Shown here one piece after another: positions 34,192-42,783 of a stretch of DNA of 64,000 nt. Under the pieces are notes generated by a model, which saw only the letters and a list, made by a program, of their open reading frames with translations, did not search any database and was not told where the DNA came from. The stretch's first letter is position 1. Each line of letters begins with the position of its first letter. The translations under genes and the position numbers were made by a program. Source of the DNA: Lysobacter_K sp043738095 (GTDB taxonomy: Bacteria; Pseudomonadota; Gammaproteobacteria; Xanthomonadales; Xanthomonadaceae); assembly GCA_043738095.1 (NCBI GenBank), contig JAYSZI010000001.1:1-64000 (forward strand). The letters run 5' to 3'.

Positions 34192-34764
34192 ATGAACACC
34201 AGCGCCACACATAGCGCAGTGCTGTGGGCAGCACTGGCAGTGCTGGCCGGTTGTGCGCACGCACCGGTGGCCGTCGCGCCCGAGCGCGTATCGCGCGCGG
34301 GCGATGTGGGCGTCAGCGAGATCACCGCGACGGTGGCGCCATCGGCACGTCTGGTGCTGGGGCGCGACGAAACATTCTTTATGCCGTTGCCCGCACGCGA
34401 CAATGCCTTGCCGGTCTATCCGCCGGCGTTGCTGGCGCGGCGATTGCCGCCGCAAAGCGCCTGCCTGCAGTTGGGCATCGATGCCGAAGGCACGATCGTG
34501 AACGTGGCTCCGATCGTGCAGGTGCCGGACTGCCCGGCGACCGGGGTGGTCGATAGGCAATTCTTCGACGCGGCGATGACCGCAGCGAGGCAGTGGCGCT
34601 TCGACGCGGCATTCCGTTGCGAGTACCCCAACGCGCAGGCCCGCGAGAGTGGTGACTGCAGCGGCGGGCGGGAAGTGCAGCAGGCGGTCAGCCTGGCCTA
34701 TCGGTTTGTATTCGAGCAGCGAGACGGGCTCGGATCGGTGCGGGTGTCCGCTGGGGCCGACTGA
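34192..34764 (+). CDS. Lipoprotein with TonB C-terminal-like domain
   Basis: 190 residues from MNTSATHSAVLWAALAVLAGC, a lipoprotein signal. The mature part holds ALPVYPPALLARRLPPQSACLQLGIDAEGTIVNVAPI, then AMTAARQWRFDAAF and VSLAYRFVFEQRDG, the pattern of a TonB C-terminal (energy-transducer) domain, but with no membrane anchor helix. AGGGGA about nine bases before 34192 fixes the start, although ATGs at 34138 (overlapping the symporter stop) and 34171 are possible. It cannot act as a normal TonB and may be a periplasmic partner. Confidence 0.75.
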   Translation: MNTSATHSAVLWAALAVLAGCAHAPVAVAPERVSRAGDVGVSEITATVAPSARLVLGRDETFFMPLPARDNALPVYPPALLARRLPPQSACLQLGIDAEGTIVNVAPIVQVPDCPATGVVDRQFFDAAMTAARQWRFDAAFRCEYPNAQARESGDCSGGREVQQAVSLAYRFVFEQRDGLGSVRVSAGAD

Positions 34765-34841
34765 GCCGGCGGCAGGCCCTTCAAAGCATCGGTTCTTGCA
34801 CGCCCGCTCGGGCAGCCCACCGCTCCGGCTGCAAGCAATCG

Positions 34842-35330
34842 TCACGCCCGCGAAAACTTCCAGGACACCATGCGCCCATCGCGGTACGGCATCACCCCGT
34901 GGAACGGGCGCGGATCGGCGTCGAACACCAGCGGCAGGAACTGGCGATCGCCTTCCCACATCGGCAACTCGCGTAGGCGATCGAGCGCCACCCATTCCAG
35001 GGTTCCCTCGGGATTGCTGGTGTACGGCGTGCCGCGGTACTGAGTGATAACGAAAATGAAACCGAGCCAGTCCTCGCCGTTCGGGCCGAAGCCTGGCCAA
35101 TTGACCGTGCCACGCAACGACAACTGCTCGCATTCGATGCCCGCTTCTTCAAAGATCTCGCGGCGCATGCCGGCGACCACGTCTTCCTCGGGTTCGAGCT
35201 TGCCGCCCAGGCCGTTGTACTTGCCCAGGTGGGCATCGTCGGCACGCGCGTTGCGATGAACGAGCAGCGCCTCGCGGCCGTCGGCCGAGAGCACGTAGCC
35301 CAGAGTTGCGACGATCGGGGTATACGGCAT
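34842..35330 (-). CDS. Nudix hydrolase (8-oxo-dGTP diphosphatase-like)
   Basis: 162 residues. Complete Nudix box GGKLEPEEDVVAGMRREIFEEAGIE (G-x5-E-x7-REU-xEEx-GU) beginning near residue 42. It resembles the MTH1/MutT-like subgroup that removes oxidised nucleotides. Its ATG overlaps the last base of the B3 beta-lactamase stop (TGATG), so the two are translationally coupled, an odd pairing with no obvious shared function. Confidence 0.92.
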   Translation of the reverse strand: MPYTPIVATLGYVLSADGREALLVHRNARADDAHLGKYNGLGGKLEPEEDVVAGMRREIFEEAGIECEQLSLRGTVNWPGFGPNGEDWLGFIFVITQYRGTPYTSNPEGTLEWVALDRLRELPMWEGDRQFLPLVFDADPRPFHGVMPYRDGRMVSWKFSRA

Positions 35331-36205
35331 CAGGGCCTGGCCTTACGTTGGTTCCCGAGTTGCTCGTCAAGATTGCGCTCGGCGGCATCCGCGTACGCGC
35401 GGCACGTCATTGCGGGCTTCGTCGGTGCGGCGTTGGCAGGCGTAGTCGAACCGCTCGCTTCGGGATGCGGAGTGAGCAGCAGGTCGCACGGCAGCGTGCG
35501 TACCACGGCGAAGGTGCGGCGGTAGTCGTCGACGATATGCGGGTAGCGCGGGTTATCGAGCAAGCGGTAGCCGGGCGCGGTCAGGCTGTCGACGTAGGCG
35601 ATGCGCAGCGCCTTGCCGTCACGCACGTCGTCCCAGGTCCAACTCATCGAACCGGGCGTGTGCCCCGGCGTGTAGTGCGCAGTCAGCCGCACGCCGCCTA
35701 GCTCGACCACCTCACCATCCAGCACCAAACGATCGGCCTGTACGGGAGGGAACGTGAGCGTGTCGCCGAAGTGCAGATCGGCGTTGCCGCCGCGCGCCAG
35801 CAACATGGCCGACTCGGCGTTGCTGACCACGCGCGCGCCGGTCGCGCGCTGGATCGCGGCGATCGGGCCGGCGTGGTCGGCATGGGCGTGGCTGTGGAGG
35901 ATCCACTTGAGGTCGGTCGGGGCGACGCCTAGCGCGCGCATCTGCGCGAGCAGCAGGTCGGCCGCTTGCGGCAGGCCACCGTCGATAAGCGCCGCGCCTG
36001 CGGGGGTCTTGATCAACATGGCACTCAGCCCCTGGGTGCCGAGGCGCCAACTGTGCTCGGCGATGCGCGACGGCGCGACGGGTTGCCGCCAGTTGTCTGG
36101 CGTCTGATGGGCAGTGTTCGGTGGCAGCAAGGGCTCGGCGGCGGATGCGGGGACGGCGATGAGCAGCAACGCGCCGGCAAGGGCAAACAGGGGTAGTGAA
36201 GACAT
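35330..36205 (-). CDS. Subclass B3 metallo-beta-lactamase
   Basis: 291 residues. Signal peptide MSSLPLFALAGALLLIAVPASA. Zinc ligands of subclass B3 are all present: H106-x-H108-x-D110-H111 in HSHAHADHAG, H182 in HYTPGHTPGSMSW and H247 in LLLTPHPEASG; there is no subclass B1 cysteine ligand. The block NPRYPHIVDDYRRTFAVVRTLPCDLL is typical of L1/FEZ-like enzymes. It hydrolyses beta-lactams including carbapenems in the family; activity here is predicted, not shown. No mobile-element features flank it, so it looks intrinsic. It overlaps the Nudix gene. Confidence 0.92.
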   Translation of the reverse strand: MSSLPLFALAGALLLIAVPASAAEPLLPPNTAHQTPDNWRQPVAPSRIAEHSWRLGTQGLSAMLIKTPAGAALIDGGLPQAADLLLAQMRALGVAPTDLKWILHSHAHADHAGPIAAIQRATGARVVSNAESAMLLARGGNADLHFGDTLTFPPVQADRLVLDGEVVELGGVRLTAHYTPGHTPGSMSWTWDDVRDGKALRIAYVDSLTAPGYRLLDNPRYPHIVDDYRRTFAVVRTLPCDLLLTPHPEASGSTTPANAAPTKPAMTCRAYADAAERNLDEQLGNQRKARP

Positions 36206-36472
36206 CGAACGGCCTCGGCGGGGCGCAATAGTGTCGGCGATCAAGGAGAGGTCGGACAATGAATCGTGGCGCGGGCTTGCCCCGTCGATCGTGCACCTGG
36301 GTTCGGGGAACGCTGGATCAACCCGACCGTGCAGGTTGCTGAAAAACCCACATTCTGTGTGTTCTCAGATCATCAGTCCGGTGCATGCCCGGCCTGGCTC
36401 TCGACGACTCCACCCCTTACGCGTGTCGTTTCTTCGGCATGGCATTCCATGGCTGCGCTAGCGGGTGGTTCG

Positions 36473-36919
36473 TTAGCTGCCTGCCGAGGGCGACGGCGCG
36501 GCTGTCGGTGTGCGATCGCGCGGTCGAGCCCAGCGCGCGGCCAGCAGTGCCGCCGGGATCGGCAGCAACAGACCGGCCGCAGCCAGCCACGACGGGTGCG
36601 GCACGCGCAGGATCATGCCGACCACGCCCGAGATCACCAGCAACGCGATCAGCACCGCGGCTGCGCGTGGGTGTCGCGCAATCTTCGCCGCGACGAAGCC
36701 GCCGGCCAGCGCCCCCAACGTCCACGCCAGCGCGATCATCGCCTTGCCCGCGACCGGCATCGTCGCGACGAACTGGGCGAATGCGGCTTCGTGCGCCGGA
36801 TTCAGCGGGTCCAGTCCTGCCGGCGGCGGGTAAACCATGTGGCCGAGCGCCTGGATGCCCATGATGACGAGGACCATCGCCACCGCGCCGGCCAGCACTC
36901 CCAGGATCGTGCGCAACAT
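36473..36919 (-). CDS. Small membrane protein of unknown function
   Basis: 148 residues with about four membrane helices: MLRTILGVLAGAVAMVLVIMGIQALGH, GKAMIALAWTLGALAGGFVAAKIA, AAAVLIALLVISGVVGMIL and AGLLLPIPAALLAARWA, then a short basic/proline-rich tail. No known family. Gene start faces the flavin-reductase gene at 37026, making a divergent pair. Confidence 0.75.
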   Translation of the reverse strand: MLRTILGVLAGAVAMVLVIMGIQALGHMVYPPPAGLDPLNPAHEAAFAQFVATMPVAGKAMIALAWTLGALAGGFVAAKIARHPRAAAVLIALLVISGVVGMILRVPHPSWLAAAGLLLPIPAALLAARWARPRDRTPTAAPSPSAGS

Positions 36920-37025
36920 GTGGATTCCCCCGCGGTACCAGACGCCGCAGCATCGCGCGCAGTGGCGCCACCCGCAACCGCGTCGGGCTGCGCATAATCA
37001 GATCATCTGCCTCCAAGGATTCGCG

Positions 37026-37616
37026 ATGACCGTCACCCCCCGTCTGCTCGCGTTCGCCGGCAGCTTGCGCGAAGGCTCGTACAACCGCCGCCTGATCCCC
37101 GTGCTCGCCGAGGGTGCGCGCGCGGCTGGCGCGCAGGTGACCTTGATTGAACTGAGCGATTACCCATTGCCGGTCTACGACGGCGACGTCGAAGCCGGGG
37201 GCATGCCCCCGCAGGTGGGCCTGCTGCAAGCGTTATTGCGCGAGCACGACGGGTTGCTGATCGCCACGCCTGAAGGCAACGGTTCGTTGCCGGCGGCGCT
37301 TAAAACCACGTTGGACTGGCTCTCGCGGCCGGTGGAGGACGGCGCCATCAGCACGGCGCTGTTCCAGGACAAGGTCGCCGGCATCGTCGCGGCCTCGCCG
37401 GGCGCTTTGGGCGGGCTGCGCTCGCTGCTGGCGTTGCGCGACGCGCTGGCCAAGCTCGGGTTGGTGGTGGTGCCGCAGCAGGTCGCCGTCGGCCAGGCCG
37501 CGGATAAGCTGCCCGCCACCGGTCAGTTGAAGGACGACAAGCAGCGCGCTGCGGTGCACGCAGTCGGCGCGGCGGTGGCACGGCTGACCGCAGCACGCCT
37601 GGCGGTGGCGGAATGA
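37026..37616 (+). CDS. NAD(P)H-dependent FMN reductase family protein
   Basis: 196 residues of the flavodoxin-like NADPH-dependent FMN reductase family: LLAFAGSLREGSYNRRLIPVLAEGA (phosphate loop S-x-R-x-x-S/N), YDGDVEAGGMPPQV and ATPEGNGSLPAALKTTLDWLSRP, where P-E-x-N-G/Y binds the flavin. ChrR/YieF-type quinone reductases are the nearest named group. Its last four bases overlap the acyl-CoA thioesterase start (ATGA). Confidence 0.92.
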   Translation: MTVTPRLLAFAGSLREGSYNRRLIPVLAEGARAAGAQVTLIELSDYPLPVYDGDVEAGGMPPQVGLLQALLREHDGLLIATPEGNGSLPAALKTTLDWLSRPVEDGAISTALFQDKVAGIVAASPGALGGLRSLLALRDALAKLGLVVVPQQVAVGQAADKLPATGQLKDDKQRAAVHAVGAAVARLTAARLAVAE

Positions 37617-38104
37617 GCGGCCAGCAGCGCGAACTCACCCTGCGCTTTCTGGCTGAGCCGACCGACGTCAACTACGGCGGCAAGGTCCACGGCGGCGCGG
37701 TGATGAAGTGGATCGACCAGGCCGGCTATGCCGCCGCGGTCGGCTGGAGCGGCACCTACAGCGTCACAGTCGCGGTCGGCGGGATCCGCTTCGTCGCCCC
37801 GATCCGTACCAGCGACCTGGTCACGGTGCGGACCAAGCTGGTCTACACCGGCACCAGCAGCATGCATTTCGCCGTCGACGTCTCCGCGGCCAACCCGATG
37901 GGCGGCGAATCGCGGCTGTGCACGCATTGCGTGATCGTGTTCGTCGCCTTGGACGGGGTGGAAGGCAAACCGGCTAAGGTGCCGACCTGGGTGCCATCGA
38001 CCGACGACGACCGGCGCCTTGCCGAATACGCGACCAAGGTGATGGCGCTGAGCAAGGGCATCGAGGAGACAGTGGAGCGGATTGGGGCTGCGTCCAAGAC
38101 GTAG
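37613..38104 (+). CDS. Hotdog-fold acyl-CoA thioesterase (YciA-like)
   Basis: 163 residues. NYGGKVHGGAVMKWIDQAGYAAAVGWSG carries the conserved glycine/aspartate of the hotdog active site, followed by VGGIRFVAPIRTSDLVTVRTKLVYTGTSSMHFAVDV. It hydrolyses acyl-CoA esters to fatty acid and CoA. It is coupled to the FMN-reductase gene and followed by a strong terminator. Confidence 0.9.
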   Translation: MSGQQRELTLRFLAEPTDVNYGGKVHGGAVMKWIDQAGYAAAVGWSGTYSVTVAVGGIRFVAPIRTSDLVTVRTKLVYTGTSSMHFAVDVSAANPMGGESRLCTHCVIVFVALDGVEGKPAKVPTWVPSTDDDRRLAEYATKVMALSKGIEETVERIGAASKT

Positions 38105-38187
38105 TCTGCGGCCCGGCGGGGCTGCGGGGCTCCGCCGGACCAACGCGTCCCAGCGGCAGGCCTTGGCAGCGACTCCGCAGAAAGCAA

Positions 38188-38214
38188 AAGGCCGCCCCTC
38201 GGGCGGCCTTTTTT
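38188..38214. terminator. Bidirectional rho-independent terminator
   Basis: AAGGCCGCCC-CTC-GGGCGGCCTT then TTTT, with an A-rich run (AAAGCAAA) on the other side. It separates the thioesterase and the convergent NlpC/P60 gene and would work both ways. Confidence 0.9.
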
Positions 38215-38237
38215 GTCATCGCGATCGTAACGCGCGG

Positions 38238-38909
38238 TCAGATGCCGTGGACGCGGCGCGCCTGCAGGTACTTGCCGCTCCAGTAGCCGGTTTCCAGACT
38301 CGACACCATCACGTCCTTGCCGGTACGCGGGGCGTGTACGAAGCGGCCTTCGCCGACGTAAATGCCAACGTGGTCCACCTGGCCACTCTTGCCGAAGAAC
38401 ACCAGGTCGCCCTCATTGAGGTTGGCGCGGTCGCTGATCAGTTCGCCGCGCTGCGCCATTTCGCGCGAGACGCGCGGCAATTCGATGCCCAGGGCGTTGC
38501 GGAATACGTAACCGACCAGGCCGCTGCAATCGAAGCCCTTATCCGGCGACGTACCGCCCCAGCGGTACGGCGTGCCGAGCAAAGCCAGGGCGCGCTGCAG
38601 AACGGTCTTGATGCGGCTCTGGCCGTCGGTGGCCTTGCCGGCGTTGCCTGCGGTGCCGGGAGCTAGCAGGCGGTTGAAGTCGGTGGCCAGCAGCAGCGCG
38701 CGGTCGGACAGGGTCATCGACTCGGGCTGCATGTTTAGCGTGGTGGCGGCTGGGGCGTCGGCGGAATCGCCGGCCAGCGATGAAGTCGGCATGTCCTGCG
38801 CCATCGTGGGCAGGGTTGAGGCAGTCAGCAGCAGAGCAAATAGGATGCGGATCGGCAGCCGCACGGGGCGGGAAGCGGGGCGGCTGGAGGTCATCGAATC
38901 AATCATCAC
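38238..38909 (-). CDS. Exported NlpC/P60 peptidoglycan hydrolase (C40)
   Basis: 223 residues. Signal region RPVRLPIRILFALLLTASTLPTMA near the N-terminus, a linker, then the NlpC/P60 domain (about 105-223): catalytic cysteine in GFDCSGLVGYVF, histidine in VDHVGIYVG and third polar residue in RFVHAPRTG. It cuts D-glutamyl-diaminopimelate bonds in cell-wall stem peptides. ATGs at 38909, 38906 and 38894 are possible starts. It follows a second NlpC/P60 gene on the same strand. Confidence 0.92.
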   Translation of the reverse strand: MMIDSMTSSRPASRPVRLPIRILFALLLTASTLPTMAQDMPTSSLAGDSADAPAATTLNMQPESMTLSDRALLLATDFNRLLAPGTAGNAGKATDGQSRIKTVLQRALALLGTPYRWGGTSPDKGFDCSGLVGYVFRNALGIELPRVSREMAQRGELISDRANLNEGDLVFFGKSGQVDHVGIYVGEGRFVHAPRTGKDVMVSSLETGYWSGKYLQARRVHGI

Positions 38910-39038
38910 TGGGGCATCACGAAGTCGTCACTGGGCGATCATGCCCGCCGAACCTCTCCCATAGGTTCATTTTTCGTTATTAATTCGTTAATGCCGAGCC
39001 GACGCCTGTCACGAAACGGGCCATCCAATCCGGCGAAA

Positions 39039-39593
39039 TCAGTCCAGAACCCGCTTGGCACCCGAGTAATGAGCCCGCCAGTACGGGCCGTCGAGCTGAT
39101 CCAGCCGGACCGTGCCTCCGCTGCTGGGCGCGTGCACAAACCTGCCTTCGCCGACATAGATGCCGACATGGCTGACATTGCCCGCGCTGCCGAAGAACAC
39201 AAGATCGGCGGCGGCCAGAGCGCCCGTTGCGATCTTGGGGCCTTGGAAGTCCGCCAACTCGCGCGAACTCCGCGGCAGGCGCAGGTCGAGCATGTCGCTG
39301 TAGACATAGTTGACTAGGCCACTGCAGTCGAAGCCGCCCTCAGGCGTGTTGCCGCCGTAGCGATACGGGGTGCCGACCAGGCTGATCGCGCGCATCAGCA
39401 CCGCGTTGGCAGCGGCGGGGTCGCGCGGGGCGACTAGCGGCCATGAACGTGCAGACGGGGCGGCAGGATCGGGCTTGATTCGGGCGAGGTCGTGGCCGCA
39501 GCCGACCAGGGCCAGGGTCAACCAGCCCGCAAGTACGCGCGCTCCTGACGTGGTGCGGCGTTCGAGTTGAGTGTCGGCCGGAATGGCGCGCAT
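39039..39593 (-). CDS. NlpC/P60 family lipoprotein
   Basis: 184 residues. Lipoprotein signal RVLAGWLTLALVGC, cysteine near residue 32. NlpC/P60 domain: GGFDCSGLVNYVYSD (nucleophile), VSHVGIYVGEGRFVHAPSSGG (histidines). Its core matches that of the gene at 38238, but the two differ in anchor: one soluble, one lipid-anchored. The 128 bases between them contain an AT-rich stretch (ATTTTTCGTTATTAATTCGT) that probably holds the promoter of 38238. The start at 39593 begins the signal sequence; further upstream sequence is not coding-like. Confidence 0.9.
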   Translation of the reverse strand: MRAIPADTQLERRTTSGARVLAGWLTLALVGCGHDLARIKPDPAAPSARSWPLVAPRDPAAANAVLMRAISLVGTPYRYGGNTPEGGFDCSGLVNYVYSDMLDLRLPRSSRELADFQGPKIATGALAAADLVFFGSAGNVSHVGIYVGEGRFVHAPSSGGTVRLDQLDGPYWRAHYSGAKRVLD

Positions 39594-40374
39594 GTACGGC
39601 TGCTCCTGGTGGAGGATGACGCGGCAGGGAGCCCACCGACCCCGCTGATGGCGCTGACCGGCCATCAGATGCCGGTGAGAACCGCTTGCGCCGCCTGCCA
39701 ACAGGGGCAGACGATACGTTTGTACGTATTCAAGATATCGCAGCGCGCGCCGCCTGCGGAACGCTTGGCGGGCGGGACGCAAGTAAGTCGGTCCAGCCGG
39801 CAAGCCGAAGAGGGATCGCGGGACAAGCAGCGGGGCATCCGCGTCCCATGCCAGAGCGGCCGGTGATTCGCAGTCCCCGGCACCCGGCCCAACGCATGCC
39901 AATGTCACACCCGTCATGCAACTGCGCCCGTTATAAAGGGGTTTCGACCAGCCAGAAGCACCGCTGGCGTTGCGGCAATACGCAGCAGGAGGCAGGTATG
40001 CCGAGGCCGGGTTCCGAAGTTGTTGCTGCTGACACCCTGTCCGGCGCCGAGGGCTGCATCCCAGTACCGCTTAAGAACATCCGGCTCACAGGCCCGCCCC
40101 CCGGGGGACGCGATCGTCATCATCGGCGCGCAACTCTCCTCCGGCGACGGCGTCATCCGGATCCTCACTACGCAAACCCAACGCCGGCCGGGCAAAGCGG
40201 GTGCGGAGGTCGTCTGCCGGCTAACGCCGCGAAACACCTGCGATCGGGACGAATTGATTGTCCGGGTAGCGACACCGAGTACCGCACTGAATCCACTGGT
40301 CATGCCGGGGGTCGAGGAGACAGGCTTTTGATCACGGGCGGCAACGCGGGTTGCGACTCCCGCCCCGACGTGCC
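39594..40374. other. 781-base region between nlpC/P60 and the GGDEF-EAL gene
   Basis: Divergent intergenic region holding both promoters. A TATAAAG-containing stretch occurs near 39931. Open frames on both strands lack family features and good ribosome binding sites. No riboswitch (including c-di-GMP GEMM types) was recognised. Confidence 0.45.
39714..39729. promoter_or_regulatory. Palindrome ATACGT-TTGT-ACGTAT
   Basis: Perfect 6-bp arms, 120 bases before the NlpC/P60 lipoprotein start, in an otherwise GC-rich leader. It could be an operator for that gene. Confidence 0.3.
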
Positions 40375-42492
40375 GTGAGGACTACGCCCGCGACCATCCT
40401 CATCGTCGACGATGAGCTCCTGAACCGCCGCCTGCTCCAGGCGCTGCTGCAGCCCGAAGGCTATCTCACGCGTTGCGCGGGCAGCGGCAGCAAGGCTTTG
40501 GCGTCAGTGCGGCGGAATGCACCGGACCTGATCCTGCTCGACGTCGTGATGCCGGAGATCGACGGTTTCGAGGTTGCCCGCCGTCTCAAGGCCGACCCCC
40601 ACACCGCGCAGATCCCGATCATCATGGTGACCGTACAAAACGACCGCGAAGCGCGCCTGGCCGGTCTCGAGGCGGGGGCGGAGGACTTCCTGGCCAAACC
40701 CGTCGACCGTGCCGAGTTGTGGCTGCGGGTGCGCAACCTGCTGCGCCTGAAAACCTTCAACGATTATCTGCGGAACCATGCCGGCCTGCTGGAACAACAG
40801 GTGCAAGCGCGAACCGTCGAGCTGCAGCGCTTCCGGACTGCGATGGACGCCACGGCGGAGGCGATATTCCTGATCAACCGCGACACGATGCGCTTCGTCG
40901 AAGTTAATGCCACCGCGTGCAGCATGCTCGGTTATGCGCACGGGGAATTGGTCCAAATGGGCCCGGCGCAGCTGGGTACCGAGTCGCTCGAGCAGCTCGC
41001 CAGCGCGTACGACCTCATGATCGCTCGTCCAGGCAAGCACGACTTGGCGGAACTTTATTTGCGTCGCAAGGATGGCTCGCAGGTTCAGGTCGAAATGAAC
41101 TGCCAGGCGCACCGCTCCGGCGAGGACTGGATCATTGTCGGCGTGGCACGCGATCTCACCGAACGCACGGAAGGTCTGCTGCGCCTGCACCATCTGGCGC
41201 ACTACGATGCGCTCACCGGCCTGCCCAATCGCACGCTGTTCCACGACACGCTCACCAGAACCATGGCCTTGGCCCATCAGGACGGCTGGCAGTTGGGGGT
41301 GCTATTCATCGACTTAGACCACTTCAAAGATGTGAACGATCGCTTGGGTCATGCGATCGGCGACGAGTTGCTGGTCCAGGTCAGCAACCGCCTGGTGTCT
41401 TGCTTGCGCGTGCGCGATACCGTCGGGCGGCTGGGGGGCGACGAGTTCTCGGTAATCCTGCTGCTGCGCCAGGACGGCCCCGGCGCGATGCCGGTCGCCA
41501 CCAAGATCCAGAAGGCATTGCGCGCCCCGTTTGACCTGAAAGGCCACGACGTCGCAGTGACTGCGAGCATCGGCATAGCGCTCTGCCCCGGGGACGCCTC
41601 TGACACCGAAACCCTGCTCCGGTATGCGGACACGGCGATGTACCGCGCTAAGCAGGCCGGTCGCGACACGTTCCGTTTTTTCACTGCGCAGATGAATGCC
41701 GAGGTGGTGGCTCGGATCGAACTGGAAAGCGCACTGCGCACGGCCGTCGACAAAGGCGAGTTCATTCTCCACTACCAACCCCAGATGGATCTGGACACGG
41801 GCCGCCTGTCCGGAGTCGAAGCCCTGTTGCGCTGGGAACGGCCGGGGCACGGCCTGGTTGAGCCGAACGAGTTCATTCCGGTGTTGGAGGAGACGGGGTT
41901 GATCCGGTCTGTGGGTAGTTGGGTCATTGCCACCGTCTGCGGGCAGATTCGCGCATGGATCGACGGCGGCGTGGTCCAGCCGGTGCGGATCGCTGTCAAC
42001 GTCTCGGCCCATCAGTTTGTCGGCGACGACCTGGAGGCCGATGTCACCCGAGCGCTGGCCGACAACGGCATTCCCCCCGAACTGCTCGAACTGGAACTGA
42101 CCGAGAGCACACTGATGGCGCACACCGAACGCACGGCAGCCACTTTGGCCAACCTGAAGATGCTCGGGGTGCATGTTTCCATCGATGATTTCGGTACCGG
42201 CTATTCCTCCTTGGCCTATCTGCGCCGTTTTCCGATCGACAAGCTCAAAATCGACATTGCCTTCGTCCACGACATCGGCAGCGTCTCGGACGACGGCACC
42301 ATCGCCGTGACCATCATTCGCCTCGCGCACAGCTTGGGGTTGGTCGTGATTGCCGAAGGGGTGGAAACCGCGGTGCAGCTGGCCTACCTACAGCGCCACG
42401 GTTGCAACCAGATCCAGGGCTTCTACTTCAGCCCGCCGCTGACGCTGCCGGAGCTGGAGCGCCTGCTGCGGGAAAATGCCGCGAGCTTGTGA
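40375..42492 (+). CDS. REC-PAS-GGDEF-EAL bifunctional c-di-GMP regulator
   Basis: 705 residues in four domains. REC (7-122): acidic D12/D13, phospho-acceptor D56 in LILLDVVMP, K109. PAS (~150-262). GGDEF (~270-435): GGDEF at 354-358, with inhibitory-site RxxD (R345-D348) five residues before. EAL (~445-700): EAL 482-484, ELTES, DDFGTGYSSL (604-613), EGVET (661-665), QGFYFSPPL. All motifs for synthesis and hydrolysis of c-di-GMP are intact, so it may do either, set by phosphorylation and the PAS signal. The start is probably GTG 40375; no histidine kinase lies nearby. Confidence 0.95.
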   Translation: MRTTPATILIVDDELLNRRLLQALLQPEGYLTRCAGSGSKALASVRRNAPDLILLDVVMPEIDGFEVARRLKADPHTAQIPIIMVTVQNDREARLAGLEAGAEDFLAKPVDRAELWLRVRNLLRLKTFNDYLRNHAGLLEQQVQARTVELQRFRTAMDATAEAIFLINRDTMRFVEVNATACSMLGYAHGELVQMGPAQLGTESLEQLASAYDLMIARPGKHDLAELYLRRKDGSQVQVEMNCQAHRSGEDWIIVGVARDLTERTEGLLRLHHLAHYDALTGLPNRTLFHDTLTRTMALAHQDGWQLGVLFIDLDHFKDVNDRLGHAIGDELLVQVSNRLVSCLRVRDTVGRLGGDEFSVILLLRQDGPGAMPVATKIQKALRAPFDLKGHDVAVTASIGIALCPGDASDTETLLRYADTAMYRAKQAGRDTFRFFTAQMNAEVVARIELESALRTAVDKGEFILHYQPQMDLDTGRLSGVEALLRWERPGHGLVEPNEFIPVLEETGLIRSVGSWVIATVCGQIRAWIDGGVVQPVRIAVNVSAHQFVGDDLEADVTRALADNGIPPELLELELTESTLMAHTERTAATLANLKMLGVHVSIDDFGTGYSSLAYLRRFPIDKLKIDIAFVHDIGSVSDDGTIAVTIIRLAHSLGLVVIAEGVETAVQLAYLQRHGCNQIQGFYFSPPLTLPELERLLRENAASL

Positions 42493-42783
42493 CGCGGCGC
42501 GGGCAAAGGCTTCAGTTGCCGTTGGCGGCCGAAGGCACGGGGCCAAGCGCAACGCGCGTAAGCCCGGGGGCCGGACACTAGGCTGTGAGCGGCGGAGGCG
42601 CGGAATCGGATCCGGCCCTGCTCCGGTCCGATCCCGGCCGCCACGGCTGGCCACGAATGCACCACACCGCGGCCGACGAATGAAACAATGGGCGCAAGGC
42701 CAGTCGGCGCTGCATCCATGCGGCGCTTGGCCCATCCTGCGCAGCGCGCACCAGCGGCCCCGCCGCATACATTCGGAAACCTC

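Noticed and set aside
36300..36370. Possible insertion-sequence remnant (GTTGCTGAAAAACCC region)
   Set aside because: The motif resembles IS ends, but there is no second end, no target duplication and no transposase fragment.
39594..40374. Genes on either strand in the long gap before the GGDEF-EAL gene
   Set aside because: Open frames are rich in R, S, P and T, lack ribosome binding sites and match no family.
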